Shown: positions 1 through 11,124 of the stretch, one piece after another
Layout of the letters: the number at the start of each line of letters is the position of its first letter
Position numbering within the stretch: the first letter of the stretch is position 1
Assembly: GCA_022453515.1 (NCBI GenBank)
Contig: JAJNNY010000035.1
Location: 62,001-126,000, forward strand
DNA: 64,000 bases
Source of the DNA: Astrocystis sublimbata
Taxonomy: Eukaryota; Ascomycota; Sordariomycetes; Xylariales; Xylariaceae
Direction: 5' to 3'
Translations under genes and position numbers: made by a program
Notes under the pieces: generated by a model
The model's input: the letters and a program-made list of their open reading frames with translations, nothing else
Database searches by the model: none
Told to the model about the DNA's origin: nothing

Positions 1-1811
1 GGCGTTCGCACTACCCGAGGCAGCAAGGAGTAGTATAGTAGACTTCATGATTGCAATGTTTCTTGGTTTTTTGGTGTTGCACAGCGATAGGAAATAGAAA
101 AAAAAGTCCTCCCTCAACATCAATGCACAACCCTTCCCCGGATGCCCTTGTCGCTGGCGGCGGGAGTACCCGCTCTCGTCTGTCGTGGCCCTACCGAGTG
201 TCTTGTCTTGTGTGGGTGCTGGGGTGTAAGTGGGTGAAAATGCGAAGTGTGAAATTGAAATGCCCGTCCGGGGTAGAAGAAATGAATGGGTATAGAAACG
301 AATGGTGTCAAAATCAAAAGGCAAGAAGAAGAGGAATAGAAACAAGAGTGGGTTGAAGAAGCAGAGATTGAGAATGTGCAGCAGCGAAAGCTGGGACTGG
401 TACCATGCGTGCAGGTTTGGCAGGTCTGGCAGGTCTGGGTGCCATGTGTGTGTGTGGTATCGATGCAACGAATAAACGCTACTTAACACGCGCTGTGGTG
501 GATTCCCATACTTTTTAGCTGGCCGTGAAAAGGGTACGGACGCAGTTCTCAGTGTGGGACGTGGAGTAAAAATAGCGATGTCAATTGACTACCGACTATC
601 TGGCGGACCTGGCCATTGAGCTGTAATTGCCAGCTCATAATACATCTGTTATCGAGAAATATGGTTGTGACTTGTCACTCAAGAGTCTGAAGCCAGAAGG
701 CATCGTGAGCTGCCTAGACATGGCGTGGGTGTGTGGTGTGGCCCATGCAAAATGAGTCAGTCAGCCACTTCAGGTACCTGCTGCACGTACGATACTATTG
801 ACATTGGTGGTGTATCTCTTTCGGATTGCAAGGGCTACTGTCAATGTACGGTCCAGAAGTACCGATATGTTTGCCCTCGTCCATATGAGCAATATCGGGA
901 AGACAGCAACCGGTAGACACTGTGGTCATTCGACGACAACTGAATGGTACCTTGCCATGCCACTCCTACACGGAAACGTCTCGGAACCCCTACGTGACCG
1001 TGGCTGTGCTCTTCTCAATTTTACACATTAAATTTCCGACCCAATACTCTCATAAAACTGACTGTCACGATCCCCTCTACCAAGTAATTCAAAGTTCACG
1101 TTGTTCACTTTGCACATGAGTACTTCTTGTCCGTGAGTCATTGGGCTAGCTCTTAAGCTGAGCCAACGCACCAGTCCGAGCCAGTGGTTGCTGCAGGTGG
1201 TTGCCGGGTTTCCACGTCGACGAAGCGCGGGAGCTGCTCCGCTCTAGGCGCCAAGACCCGCTCTGGACCAATCACGACTAGCCCGAAGCGCCGTTTTGGG
1301 ATTGGCCAGGCAGGGCTGGGGTGCATGGTGTCTCAGATTTAGCCCTCGCAGCCAATCACTCAAGCCGCCCCATCCCCTGACAATGACCCGGTTCTTGCCC
1401 TGTCAGCTGTGAGTCTTGGACCCGGCGAGCAGCTGAAACACGCTGAGTGAAGAGGGAACGAATGTACCTGTCGAGGGTGGTGCCTGCCAAAGGGTCATTG
1501 GCGAAAAAACAAACCTCGGATAATGGTACCAGGTACCTAAGGTAATATTTAGTAGCTAAGACACCTTGGTTCATCATCTTCGGCTTGAAAGATCAGACAT
1601 CACTCATCGCTTGTGATACAACAACTCATATGACGAAAGTGATGGGCATTCGGAGAGTCAACACCGATCACACGACACAACTGCGTACGAGAGAGGCAAA
1701 ACCAGATAATTATCGAAATTGGAATTGATCCTATGCCTATTCCAACTATGTGCGACTCATGGCCATCTCACTTCTTTGTCGCCATTGGATTCTCAAGTCA
1801 TCAGAACACCC
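1..1811. other. Intergenic, no gene supported
   Basis: No reading frame here has coding character or a recognisable domain. A compact group of CCAAT-box words lies at 1268 (CCAAT), 1301 (ATTGG) and 1352 (CCAAT), which looks promoter-like, but no start codon of a convincing gene follows on either strand. A 54-codon cysteine-containing frame at 752-916 (+) is discussed among rejected items. Confidence 0.5.
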
Positions 1812-3006
1812 CTAGGGTTTCGTGAACTGGTCGAAGAAGTCCATGATAATCTCTGACGCCTGGATATGAGTCGGTCCTTGTCCAACAGAGATCTGGGAGA
1901 AATTAATCTCAGTCGAAGCCCAGCAATGGCCTAATGATCAATCATGTCAGCTGTTTGCCATCACAAGCTTACGAATAACGAACGACGTGTCGACCTACCC
2001 ATATCGTCGATTTTCCAGTGTTGCAACACCCCTTCGGTATTGTCACATGTCCACGACGTGTGGTGAACATCGCCATCGAAGCTATCATCGACCTTTGAGG
2101 AGGTGCAAGCATTCCTTTCAGCCCACCAGTCCAGCCATGTCGGAATAGCAGGTTCCACGCCGCCCTCACCCTCGCCACCGTCGTAGTACACACTTTGGTC
2201 GTCGCCGCCATGGATCTCCAGTACTGGCAGTGGGCTTCGGGCAGGCTTACATCCATCCACGCCGGCGTTGTCTGTGTAGTAGGCCCCTGATGCCGGCGCG
2301 AAAGCCGCGAACTCGTTACCAACATCACTGCATGCGATCGCATTCACGAAACCTCCGCCATTAGATATACTAATAATGTGATGTTAGTCTAGAACAATGA
2401 CTTGGCCGATGGTAGAACATCAACAACATCGCCACGGAGGAGTCGGACCACATACCCAGTTGCGTAAATGCGTGCATCGTCGACACAGTAATTAGACCGG
2501 AGGTCGGCCAATAGATCGGTCACAAACTGGAGGTCTTCCTCAACAGAGACCATGGAGTAGTTAGCTCCAGCCCATGCGCCCTGATATGAGAGGTCAACTT
2601 TCAGGTTTGCCCGTTGTACAAGACTAGCAGACTTACCCCTATGCCATCCGGATAGACCATGATTTTCTGCAACAACTCGTCAGCCCAAATCCGCAACTGA
2701 CACATCGTGAAAGTTGCCACACACATTCGCACTGAACCGGCTTTCGCTCATCTTTGTATCGACCTCAAAGAAAAGGCCAATACTGCTAGACCCGTGGAAC
2801 CCCAGGACGGTCGGGTACGGCTTGGACTTGTCATATCCTGTCGGCAGGTGGATCGAGTATTTTCGATCTCGGTCACTGCTTTTTACGCCATGATATGTCG
2901 TGATGCCAGGTAGGTGAAATTTGCCACAGCCCGTCGAGGCACGTGCAGCTACGGGCACCGCAAGAGCAGGAGCAGCTAGCGCTGCGATCGCGTAGAGGAA
3001 CTGCAT
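1812..3006 (-). CDS. Secreted feruloyl-esterase-like hydrolase (CE1 / FaeC-type alpha/beta fold)
   Basis: Five exons on the minus strand: 3006-2725, 2666-2637, 2580-2456, 2369-1999 and 1930-1812, giving 308 residues with every junction in phase. The first about 20 residues form a signal peptide (hydrophobic, ending ALAVPVA), so the enzyme should be exported. The nucleophile elbow G-I-S-N-G spans intron 3 and puts the serine at about residue 148; the acid is probably in HGGDD (about 202-203) and the histidine in GHCW (about 271). This order and spacing match fungal feruloyl esterases of carbohydrate-esterase family 1, which free ferulate from arabinoxylan; the same fold includes PHB-depolymerase-like and acetylxylan esterases, so substrate is an inference. 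Length is near the family norm without a cellulose-binding module. The start is the only Met placed before the signal sequence. No neighbour suggests an operon-like unit. Confidence 0.85.
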
Positions 3007-3995
3007 CGTCGCGAAGAGACCTGCGATAGTTTCCGGCTACGCCTCTTGATGTTGTCAAAGCAGGTGTAACGAACCGAGGCAAAGCCTTCTCGATGGGAAA
3101 CACATCGATGTCATTTTGTCGCGTTCCAAGGCATAGCAACGCACCCCCTACACTACGATTAAACCCCTGCTGACCTTCCCGATTCGGGGATTTGTATAAG
3201 TCATCTGGCGATCCTGGTTGGCTGATCGCGGGAAATTTGGGAAGGCCTTGGCTTGCTAGACCAATCTTGCGCTGGGGGCGAGTGATCAAACAAGGTTGCC
3301 ACTCAATGCTACCCACCAGCACAGCTTCTGCACAGCCACAGCGCCAGATAACCAGTGCTTCAAAATGAGCGATCGGATATTTCTATCTCACGTTCTACTA
3401 AGGACATCATGACTGTTGGTAATGAGAAGGCTTCAATATCACACATGGCTCGTATTGATTGCCTGCTATGATGGCACACGCCCGCATATGTGAACGATCT
3501 CAAAATTGTGAAGACATCGTTGCAGCACAAGAGAATGAATTGAGCCCCTTACGCACTAGGTGGTTCGTGCCAAGAAGGACCTGTGGCTGGAGCGGGATGC
3601 CAGCTTACGCATATGTAGTGCCTAGATGCAACACAACAACGAGTGGTTGATTGGTTGGCAAGCAATCTTGACGAAGGCTGTTTGGATCTTCTCGCCAACA
3701 AAACCCGTGGATGTTCGAACGACATAGTTATCGCCTTCACAATAGGACCAGGTTCTCATATAATCAGATGGATAGGTCAGCGTTTAGGTTAGCGTGCCAA
3801 GAACATGCGACTCGGCGATCTAAAGGTTGAAGATGCTGGGATTCTCGCCGAACGTAATGGCTGAGAGCTTCTCAATATGCTCTGTATAAATATCAGCAAG
3901 ACGCATTTGGTTATTAAGCTCATCCGCTCGTGTGTATTCTTGAACTGCACTCAACACTGACTTGCGCGAATGCCTCACCACCTCATGCCCGTAAC
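3007..3995. other. Intergenic between divergent genes
   Basis: Shared upstream region of the esterase (-) and the thioesterase (+). The short frames here are shadows or lack coding character. I see no repeat and no RNA gene. Confidence 0.5.
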
Positions 3996-4649
3996 ATGAC
4001 TTCCTTCGACAGCATCCCCTGGTGCGCAACACTACTCCAAAAACCCGGCGTGGTCAGATTCACACCCCCATCTCGCTCATCAGCCGGAGCAGACGGGCGC
4101 CTGCCCCCGCAAGACCGGCTCTTCAGCACGAGCCTGAGAACAGCGGATACCGTGCCTAACTACCTCGGGTTCTACCAATCTCCATTCTCTGACCCCGTCG
4201 CCATGACGCTGCCAGAGACGCGGTCAGCAGAAAACGGCCAAAGTCTCGAATTCCTCATCAACACCCTATCCCTCCTCATGGACCTCCGCCCGGGCCTCAA
4301 CGGCTTCAATGGCACCGTGCACGGCGGCATCATAGCGACCGTCTTCGACGAGGCCATGGGCAGTCTGCTGTACTACAACGCCGCCACCCTGCGCGAGATG
4401 ATGACGAAGGGCGCGGTCATTCCGCGTAATATTCTGAATCTGGTCGAGGCGAGTCCGGTTTTTACTGCGGGTATGAATGTCACTTTTGTCAAGCCGATAC
4501 CGACGCCGCAGGTCGTTATAGTCACGGCGAGGCTTGTGAAGGCGGAGGGGAGGAAGTTGGTGTTGGATTATGATGTTAAGGATGGGGAGGGTGGTGTGTG
4601 TGCGAGGGGCGAGGGGCTGTGGGTTTCTGCGAGGAAGGATAAGCTTTGA
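3996..4649 (+). CDS. Hotdog-fold acyl-CoA thioesterase (4HBT/PaaI-like)
   Basis: Single exon, 217 residues from the ATG at 3996. An in-frame upstream ATG at 3930 would add 22 unconserved-looking residues, so I prefer 3996. Residues about 105-122 carry the family's core helix start: H-G-G at 109-111 and D-E at 118-119, the arrangement found in single-domain hotdog thioesterases where the helix N-terminus and acidic residue activate water to hydrolyse acyl-CoA. A strand-rich C-terminal half follows, with a typical N-V-x-F-x-K-P-x-P turn. Fungal members are cytosolic, peroxisomal or mitochondrial; no clear targeting signal is visible here (the C-terminus KDKL is not a peroxisomal SKL). Substrate is unknown. 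Confidence 0.8.
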   Translation: MTSFDSIPWCATLLQKPGVVRFTPPSRSSAGADGRLPPQDRLFSTSLRTADTVPNYLGFYQSPFSDPVAMTLPETRSAENGQSLEFLINTLSLLMDLRPGLNGFNGTVHGGIIATVFDEAMGSLLYYNAATLREMMTKGAVIPRNILNLVEASPVFTAGMNVTFVKPIPTPQVVIVTARLVKAEGRKLVLDYDVKDGEGGVCARGEGLWVSARKDKL

Positions 4650-4922
4650 TGAGTGGGAGGTCAGTACTTGCATTTAATGATACAAGAAATACTCACTCTG
4701 GCAGTCTGTCCCTTGTTCCTGTTTATAAGTTTCTTAAATCCGTCATAAAGGTATTTGGTGTATGCAAGTACATATACCTAGGTATATAGTATCTTTTTCC
4801 GTCATCGTAAAGGAATAATATAAATTTTTCATGGTACAACTGCCTTGGGTTTCCATATATTGCCTTATTAACGAGCGTTTGCACTACTCTTGGATAAGTA
4901 GGTTCTCGGGATTTGACACTCG

Positions 4923-6405
4923 TCAGTGGAGCAGTGCACCATCATTTTCATGCCTCATCTTGATATGCTTTCGAAGGTATACTTCCAGATTCTCGCTCTT
5001 CCCAACCGGCTTCCAGTCGCATCCTGGTTTAGGGCATTTGATCTCTTTTTCCTCCATGCCGTTGGGGATGGCCGCAAGTGCTATATCGTGCAAGTGTTTT
5101 CCAATATGAATCGTGACCTTCGCTTCGCCCTCTCCTGTCTCCTCCAAACACAAGTTACACCGGATGCTTTCCCATTGATCGCCGTAGCCATGAAACACCC
5201 TCAAGTGTTCTACCCATTCTTTCCGCGTACTCAGATGGTTGAGGTTGTCTCGACATTTAGGCTCAAGACAATTGTAAGGTTGGAGATCCAAGAAGAGATG
5301 ACGCCTTGCATGTTAGTAAAAAGGCCAAAGTAGCTGATTTGGGCTTTACTTACTTCCATGACCTATTTGAACGTATTCTCACTTGTTTCCCACAAGCAAG
5401 ACACGAGAATGGCAAGCCTTTTTTTCCTTCCTCGGGAAGTGGCGGTATTCTGACCACATTGCCAATGTTGTGATGGAAAGACATAACCGTTTCTGCGTAG
5501 TCGCCTGTGTGTACGGATGTGCCCATGCCTGAGTCGTGGAATACGCTTTTTTCCATGGCGGCACATTCGTTCGCTTGTCGCAACAGAGAGCGTTTTATGA
5601 ACCTGTCATACGTAACCCAACCTAGATAATCAATAAGTTCATTGTCTGCTTTTGGAAACCACATTCCGATTATGTCAGAATAAACCTTCGCAATGGAGTC
5701 AACTTCTGCCGCTGGCTCCTTCTCGCAAAGATCAGTGCTCTCATTTGCCGCATCGTAGAGCCCGTCGAGGTCTAATAGGTGCTCGGCGTTATGCACTAGG
5801 TCTTCCGCAATCTCAGAGAGAGTGTCAAGCTCAAACATTGATGACTGATCGCTGTCGTCATCTGATAGTTGGTCGTCTTCCCTGGGCTCTTTGTTGCGGG
5901 ATGTGAGAAATTGAATTTGCTCTCCTGCTTCTCGTAGTGATGATGCGGTAATACGGAGCTTTCTTCGTTCTGGTGACGGAACGCGAGGAGTCAATCCTAA
6001 CCTAACGTTAGCATCCATGGAGGATTAATTGAGAGAGGTAGAAAACGAACGATCTGTCAGTGTACGCCCGATACTACCTAGTGCCCTTAAGACTGAGCGC
6101 TTCAGCCGCCACGATCTATCAAGCAACTTATCTAGCTCTCCAGTTCCAACGTGATATTGCTCTCCCCATAAGAGAAGGGTTTCGAGCGCTCGCTTAAGGC
6201 GTCTCTGATTTACATCGGAATTTGTATCAGAGCTTGTTAGCCTCAGAACTGGCCTGTAGAGTTGAACAATCAAGTTGTAGCATTGGGCAGCCAGTGAGAG
6301 TTGCGCAACTTGCGTTTCTGACGAATTTACACCAGTGTCTGCTTGCCATTGGTGAACTGAGCTCCACGATTGCTCAACATCGTCGAACGATCTAGCATCA
6401 GACAT
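4923..6405 (-). CDS. C2H2-like zinc-finger protein of a fungal-specific family
   Basis: Three exons, 6405-6051, 5996-5354 and 5304-4923, give 459 residues. Intron 2 has a textbook GTAAGT donor and restores the conserved join S-W-K-R-H. Residues 1-120 are helical. An acidic serine-rich linker follows around 170-200. The C-terminal third holds several Cys/His pairs: C317/C320 with H335, then C345/C350 before an EH-x-x-x-x-H segment, a further C-N-L-C pair, and a final C-x4-C with H-x4-H near the end. The order resembles fungal C2H2-type proteins often annotated as regulators, but binding to DNA is not shown by the sequence. It is divergent from the DUF7580 gene, 396 bp away. Intron 1 has a weak donor (GTTCGT), so that junction is the least certain part. 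Confidence 0.7.
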
Positions 6406-6801
6406 GATCTCTTACGGTATCCTGAACCAATAAGTTACGATCTGTGCTATTTCCATTTAAATTGAGCTATTGAGGGGAGGATGATTGTGAACAGTCCTGA
6501 GACTTCCAGCTTTAAGTGGTGGTATCTCACCGCACCGATGGTGTGACCTCACATTCACACCGCCCCCGCGCACTGCCCGCGCACTGCCACACTGTCACTG
6601 GCCCTAGAAAACGTCTCACGTCAGACACTGCCACGCTGCCTAACTAGGTACGCACACATCAAGCGTCCGTCCCATTACCCACGTTACCATGCATACGGGG
6701 GGTTCACGGAAAGCGGAGTCGTATGCCAGGCACTTGAGCATAAAAACACCAGAGGTCTCCGTGCCTAGGCACAGCAATACTCCAAAAACAGTGATCGATT
6801 C
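6406..6801. promoter_or_regulatory. Short bidirectional promoter region between C2H2 and DUF7580 genes
   Basis: The 396 bp between two divergent start codons must contain both promoters. It is C-rich around 6560-6600, where the word CACTGCC recurs, and contains CACGTT at 6681. I see no clear TATA box. Confidence 0.4.
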
Positions 6802-8742
6802 ATGTCAGACCCTGCCTCCCTCGCTTTGGCCATTGCGCCGCTGGTCATTGGGATACTCAAAACCTTTCGCACTCTCAAGTCGAAGCTCAGGGTATTCAGC
6901 CACTACTCACGAGAACTGAACCGGGTTCGGATAAGGTATCAATGTCAACAAGACTTTTTCTGTTCAGAATGCGAGCTCTTGCTGCGAAATATTACAGTTA
7001 GCCAATCACAGATTGAGGAATTTGTTAGCGCACGTCAACTTGACAACCATTTTTACAACACACTCGCCCAGCTCTGCAGATACTTGGGCCCACGCCAAGC
7101 CGCCTTCGAAAGCACTCTCGTAGAGATACAGGCATGTTTGCAGCACCTTGCGATTGAGCTATATAGCTTCCAGCAATTTGAATCTATGCGACAAGACGTA
7201 AGCTTCTATGAGAAACATCAACCCCCTTGAATATTCAATCGACCTAATGTGTCATTACAGGGCGAAAGTCTCAAAGATGCTGTACGGCGACTCAGGTGCC
7301 GCTTGAAGATCACGTTCAACAAGTCTACCTACGATGAGGAACTGATGAAATTGAAGGAATCGAACTACGACCTTCAATGCATGCGAAAGCACTCGCAAAA
7401 GTTGAAGCAACCCACTAAACAACCCAATGACATAGTGAGCGGCATAAAGCCACTCTCACTGGTATGCAGGCGTTTCGGAAAAGTACGAGTGGCTGCTCTA
7501 GCTTTCCATGAGGTGATGGTGACACACTGGGTTTGTGCAGAAGGCAAACATCAACGTCACCTGATCAGATTGTTCACGGACGCTGACTTCCAACATGATG
7601 TGAGAATGAATTTCGTGTTGTTGGGAGAACGAGGATTGGTCGGGTCGACGTAAGCGGCTTTCCAGCTCCTTCATTAATAAACCACGGTTACAAATTTGCT
7701 AACGCGGAGCGATGCCAGGCACTCAGACTTGATCCCCTTAGAGGTTCGGTCGGCCATAGTTGAGTGCCCTGAGCTATCGAAAGGGAAAGGCAAACTTGCA
7801 CAGCGGCTCTCGTCACCAATAGCCACTGACTCCGGGGCAGTGAAGCGGAGACGAATCGCCTGGGCTGATGAAGTCCCTACTACAGCGTCGTTGTACATGC
7901 ATCCTTCATGGAATACAAAAAGCCCTGATCTGATCTCGCAGATGCATGAAGGTACAAGTCCAAAGGCAGGAGAAGACCTAATGGCCGACACACTTGGTTG
8001 CATTCTTACGAGCCAACAAATTGAAGGCCCAGCATGCCTGGGCTACCTCGACGCAGAATCTCAACCCCCCTTTCGACATTCGTTTTACCCTTGGTCCGGT
8101 ATCTGCAACAAAAACATATCAGTTATTAACACCTATGCTAGCGCTAAACCTCTCGACAAGCTCTTCGAGCAACCTGTTGACGAACACTTCGATGTCCTTG
8201 ATCAATTGCTGTTGGCCAAAACGATGGTTTCCACCATGTTAAAATTTCATTCGACCCCATGGCTTGGGAGCTGGTGGACGCTGAAGGACATCTACTACTT
8301 GGGCAATCGTGGAGAGATGGCAGAAGTTCTAAGCACCCTCCACGTTGGAGGTGTTTTGGACATGAAAGGGAAGCAAGTGTGCAATAAACCTACCGAATTA
8401 ACGCTCTTACAACCCGCCGGAGAAGAAGGCAGCCTCTCACGACAAATTCGCAATACGGTCCTTTACAATCTTGGTGTTGGCCTTCTACAAATAGACCGCT
8501 GGGCAATTTTGGAACCGACTGCTATTGCCCACATCGACAAGCTTGCTATGCAGCGGTCCAGATTGGGACCAAAGTACCGAGGCCTCGTTGAGAAGTGCCT
8601 ACACTGCGATTTTGGGGTCGGTGCCGATTTACTCAAACCTCAGCTGCAGACCGCGATACTTGAAAATGTCATGCAAGAGCTGGAGGCCATGATTGCGAGT
8701 CTAAGTATGGACGAAGACGATGAGGATCGCGAGGGTGAGTAG
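6802..8742 (+). CDS. DUF7580-type fungal protein with helical N-terminal domain
   Basis: Three exons, 6802-7197, 7261-7649 and 7719-8742, give 602 residues in phase. The N-terminus begins with an A-L-A-I-A-P-L-V hydrophobic helix followed by long amphipathic helices, as in the helical N-terminal regions of fungal STAND/NLR-like and HeLo-like proteins. The C-terminal half contains the block T-P-W-L-x-S-W-W (about 440-450) and later N-L-G-V-G-L-L-Q-I, which I associate with the DUF7580 family (a kinase-like-derived fold of unknown activity common in Pezizomycotina). The C-terminus is acidic (DEDDEDREGE). Function is not known. The family assignment is from memory of motif layout and needs a profile search. 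It shares its upstream region with the zinc-finger gene. Confidence 0.65.
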
Positions 8743-8984
8743 GTAGGCAGACAGGCCTACGAAACAGGTCTGCACGCGAGATTAGCCCTTTCGTACCTAC
8801 GTAATCCATACATAAGCTCATTATCGTGTATGCGTTGTTGAAATTTCCATAGGTAGTATTATGGTATAATTATTGTTTCGTGATGTAATATTATAGAGGG
8901 TTTTTTGCTTTAAGGCAGACACAATGAAAGCAACTATAGTAGATTCTATGCTGTAATTATCTACAAGATAGCTAAAAAGAGATA

Positions 8985-9990
8985 CGGAATCCATCATCCT
9001 CGAACCCAGAACAGGGGCGATCTCTGGGGTGCAACATCTGCAAAAGCAATACCGGAGCCGAATCGCTCTCAATCTGGTCTAAATCCTCTTTCGAGCAGCT
9101 TCTGGGGTTTCGTTATCTCTCAGCATCGGATGGACGCGCCAGCCACCGAAAAGGGATACCATCACGGCCACAAAGTCGACTTGCTAAAACTTTCTTCCTA
9201 CGCAGTCGCGAGGGCCTCCTGACTAGGCCAGGAAAGTCACACGGGCTGGTGCGATGAGTTCCTCCGCGTCAATGAGCGATCTGTCGGCCGCGGTCTGGTC
9301 AGCTGATTTGGTGAACTGTGGCGGCCGCCACTCCAAGGAGTCATGACCCCGATACTTGGGATCTGTCTGCAGCGAAGGGTAGCTTGGTATGAGCATGGTC
9401 TTCGGAGAGAGAGCTAGTGTCTTGTCGCCGACCTGGAAGGATACGGGTGACTGCCTGTCAACGAATTTCGACGTAGGAACAGGTGCATACAAACGTACAA
9501 GCGAGGTCATAAAGTTGCGGTCGGCCGATTTCCCGCTGGTTAGAGAACGCCTTTCTTCTCCATAGACTTCTGTCATGTGAGCTTGGAACGACGTGCAGGC
9601 AGCATGAAGTTGTTTCAGCTTGCTCGGCCGCCATGGGTTCGAGAGGAACTGGGTGCCCAAAGCGGAGATCAGAACGCAATTCTCAAGAATCAAATTCAAC
9701 GACTCCTTGAAATCCATAGAAGCTCTGTGGGTGGTGCAGTCACGCGCTCTTTGTGACCTTGGAACTTGAAAGACTTCCCAAAACCGGCTCGTGACATGGC
9801 ATGAAGGGACAAACTTCAAAGGTCATCTACAGCTGTCTTGATCAACGGTTTCGGATTCCAGTACTGAAGCCTGTCTCGTGCAACGGTGATGCTCTCGGCC
9901 CAGACGATGGCATTGTTTTGGTCGTTGAGAGAGGAAGCTGTGATCCGGCGATGTTTCTGCCATTGCGTGGCTTGCGCCTAAGCATGGATT
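8985..9990 (-). pseudogene. Decayed cytochrome P450 with internal deletion
   Basis: Reading 5' to 3' on the minus strand, fragments of a fungal microsomal P450 appear in order. They are a helix-B/C-type region (N-N-A-I-V-W-A-E near 9915), S-R-A-G-F-G near 9785, a helix-rich stretch ending near 9500, then R-L-Y-A-P-V, a D-x-L-E-W-R-P-P-x-F block near 9330, and the haem loop G-G-P-R-D-C-V-G-R-K-F near 9215. The haem loop keeps its cysteine, but the residue before it, normally Trp, is a TAG, and another TAG follows K-F. A TGA interrupts the 5' part and the last segment is frameshifted. The whole I-helix and the E of the ExxR motif are missing between S-L-V and R-L-Y. This cannot encode a working enzyme. 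Confidence 0.75.
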
Positions 9991-10169
9991 TGTTTTAGTG
10001 CATCACCACAACAGAAAGAGGGGGTTCTTAATCGACGATAGCATGCTTACAGTGAGATATCTGGACCAAATAAATCAAGAATAGCTATCCGGTGTTAGCT
10101 TTGCACCAAAATCAACAACGACCTCGAAGAAGCTGGGAATAGGGGGTGATGGTCGAAGGGTCTCAACTG

Positions 10170-10534
10170 TTTAACGTACCAGCCACTGACACATCACGTG
10201 GGAATTCCTTGCTTCGGCGCCAGAGATTAATTACAGCGTCACGGCATGCTTTACCGCCGCTTCATTGGCGATATCAAGCTGAACCGCATAGATCTTGGCC
10301 TCGATATTCCTTTCGATGGTAATTGCGGCCGCTGTAGTATCCGAGGCTAATTCGTAATTAATTGATGTCTGCAATGGCCAAGCCGTAGACACTCTTTATA
10401 GCGAAAGTAAGGCAACATTTTCCGATCCCGCTGCCTGTTTTTTGCTGTGTGGGTAAGATAATTAGCTGCGAGTTGTAAACGGGAGATGATTACTTGCCCC
10501 CACCAGTGACAAATGCGGCGCGGTAGAGACCCAT
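10170..10534 (-). pseudogene. Decayed short-chain dehydrogenase (5' part only)
   Basis: From an ATG at 10534 the minus strand reads a Rossmann start, A-A-F-V-T-G-G, then what looks like a short intron (GTAATC to ACACAG), then G-S-G-I-G-K, together the TGxxxGIG cofactor loop of SDR enzymes. The sequence I-A-D-I-N marks the second beta strand, after which the frame is lost at a TAA; a neighbouring frame continues with A-V-Q-L-D-I-A-N-E-A-A-V, a typical SDR third strand and helix, and stops at about 10232. The catalytic Tyr-Lys half is absent. It lies just upstream of the P450 relic in the same orientation, suggesting they once belonged together. Confidence 0.65.
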
Positions 10535-11124
10535 GATCGCACAAGATGAGACGCGGTTCTTCGTTTGTTGATAAAGTTGATTGGCAACGTTGATTGAAGG
10601 AGAATGAGCAGTGTGTTGGCCCTTGAAGTATCTTGAGGTATCGCAGCTCAAGATGCGGTCAGCTTCGAGGGTAGAAACAATCTGGTTTGGAGTGGAATTG
10701 GAAGCCAGGAGATAGCGCTAGCGAACATTCTTTTGGAAGGTACATGTGTGAGGTAGGTAGGCTAAGGTCCCAAGCATATGCCGTCTCTAGCACCTATCTA
10801 AGGTATCTGTAGCTTTCTTTTTACGTTTGAGGGACCTACTGCCTATTATTAACTAACATTTACACTCCTTGTAGGTCTTGTACCACAGACAAAGCTGCTT
10901 AGTAGGTACTCATACATGGTATCTTGGCTTCGTAATGACTGAACATGTGTATTAATGAGGCACAAGGACCGCTATTATCAACAGTCAACAGAAGAAACTG
11001 ATGGTTTTTAATGTCTGCAATACGTAATTCGATGCCTTATCTCTAGGATCAAGTCATGGGTTCTTCTATTGAACGAAATAGTTCGCCTCTAGCTGCGTAA
11101 CAGAAAATCATTGCACCTCAATAC
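10535..11124. other. Intergenic between two dehydrogenase relics
   Basis: No coding signal. It contains several TAGGTA/CCTATC words (around 10750-10800 and 10900) that recur in other intergenic parts of the window. Confidence 0.4.

Noticed and set aside
752..916. 54-codon cysteine-containing frame resembling a small secreted protein
   Set aside because: No signal peptide, no regular cysteine spacing and no promoter evidence.
9223..9819. 198-codon minus-strand frame as an intact gene
   Set aside because: It is one uninterrupted piece of the P450 relic, lacking the haem loop and I-helix, with the family sequence continuing past its stop.
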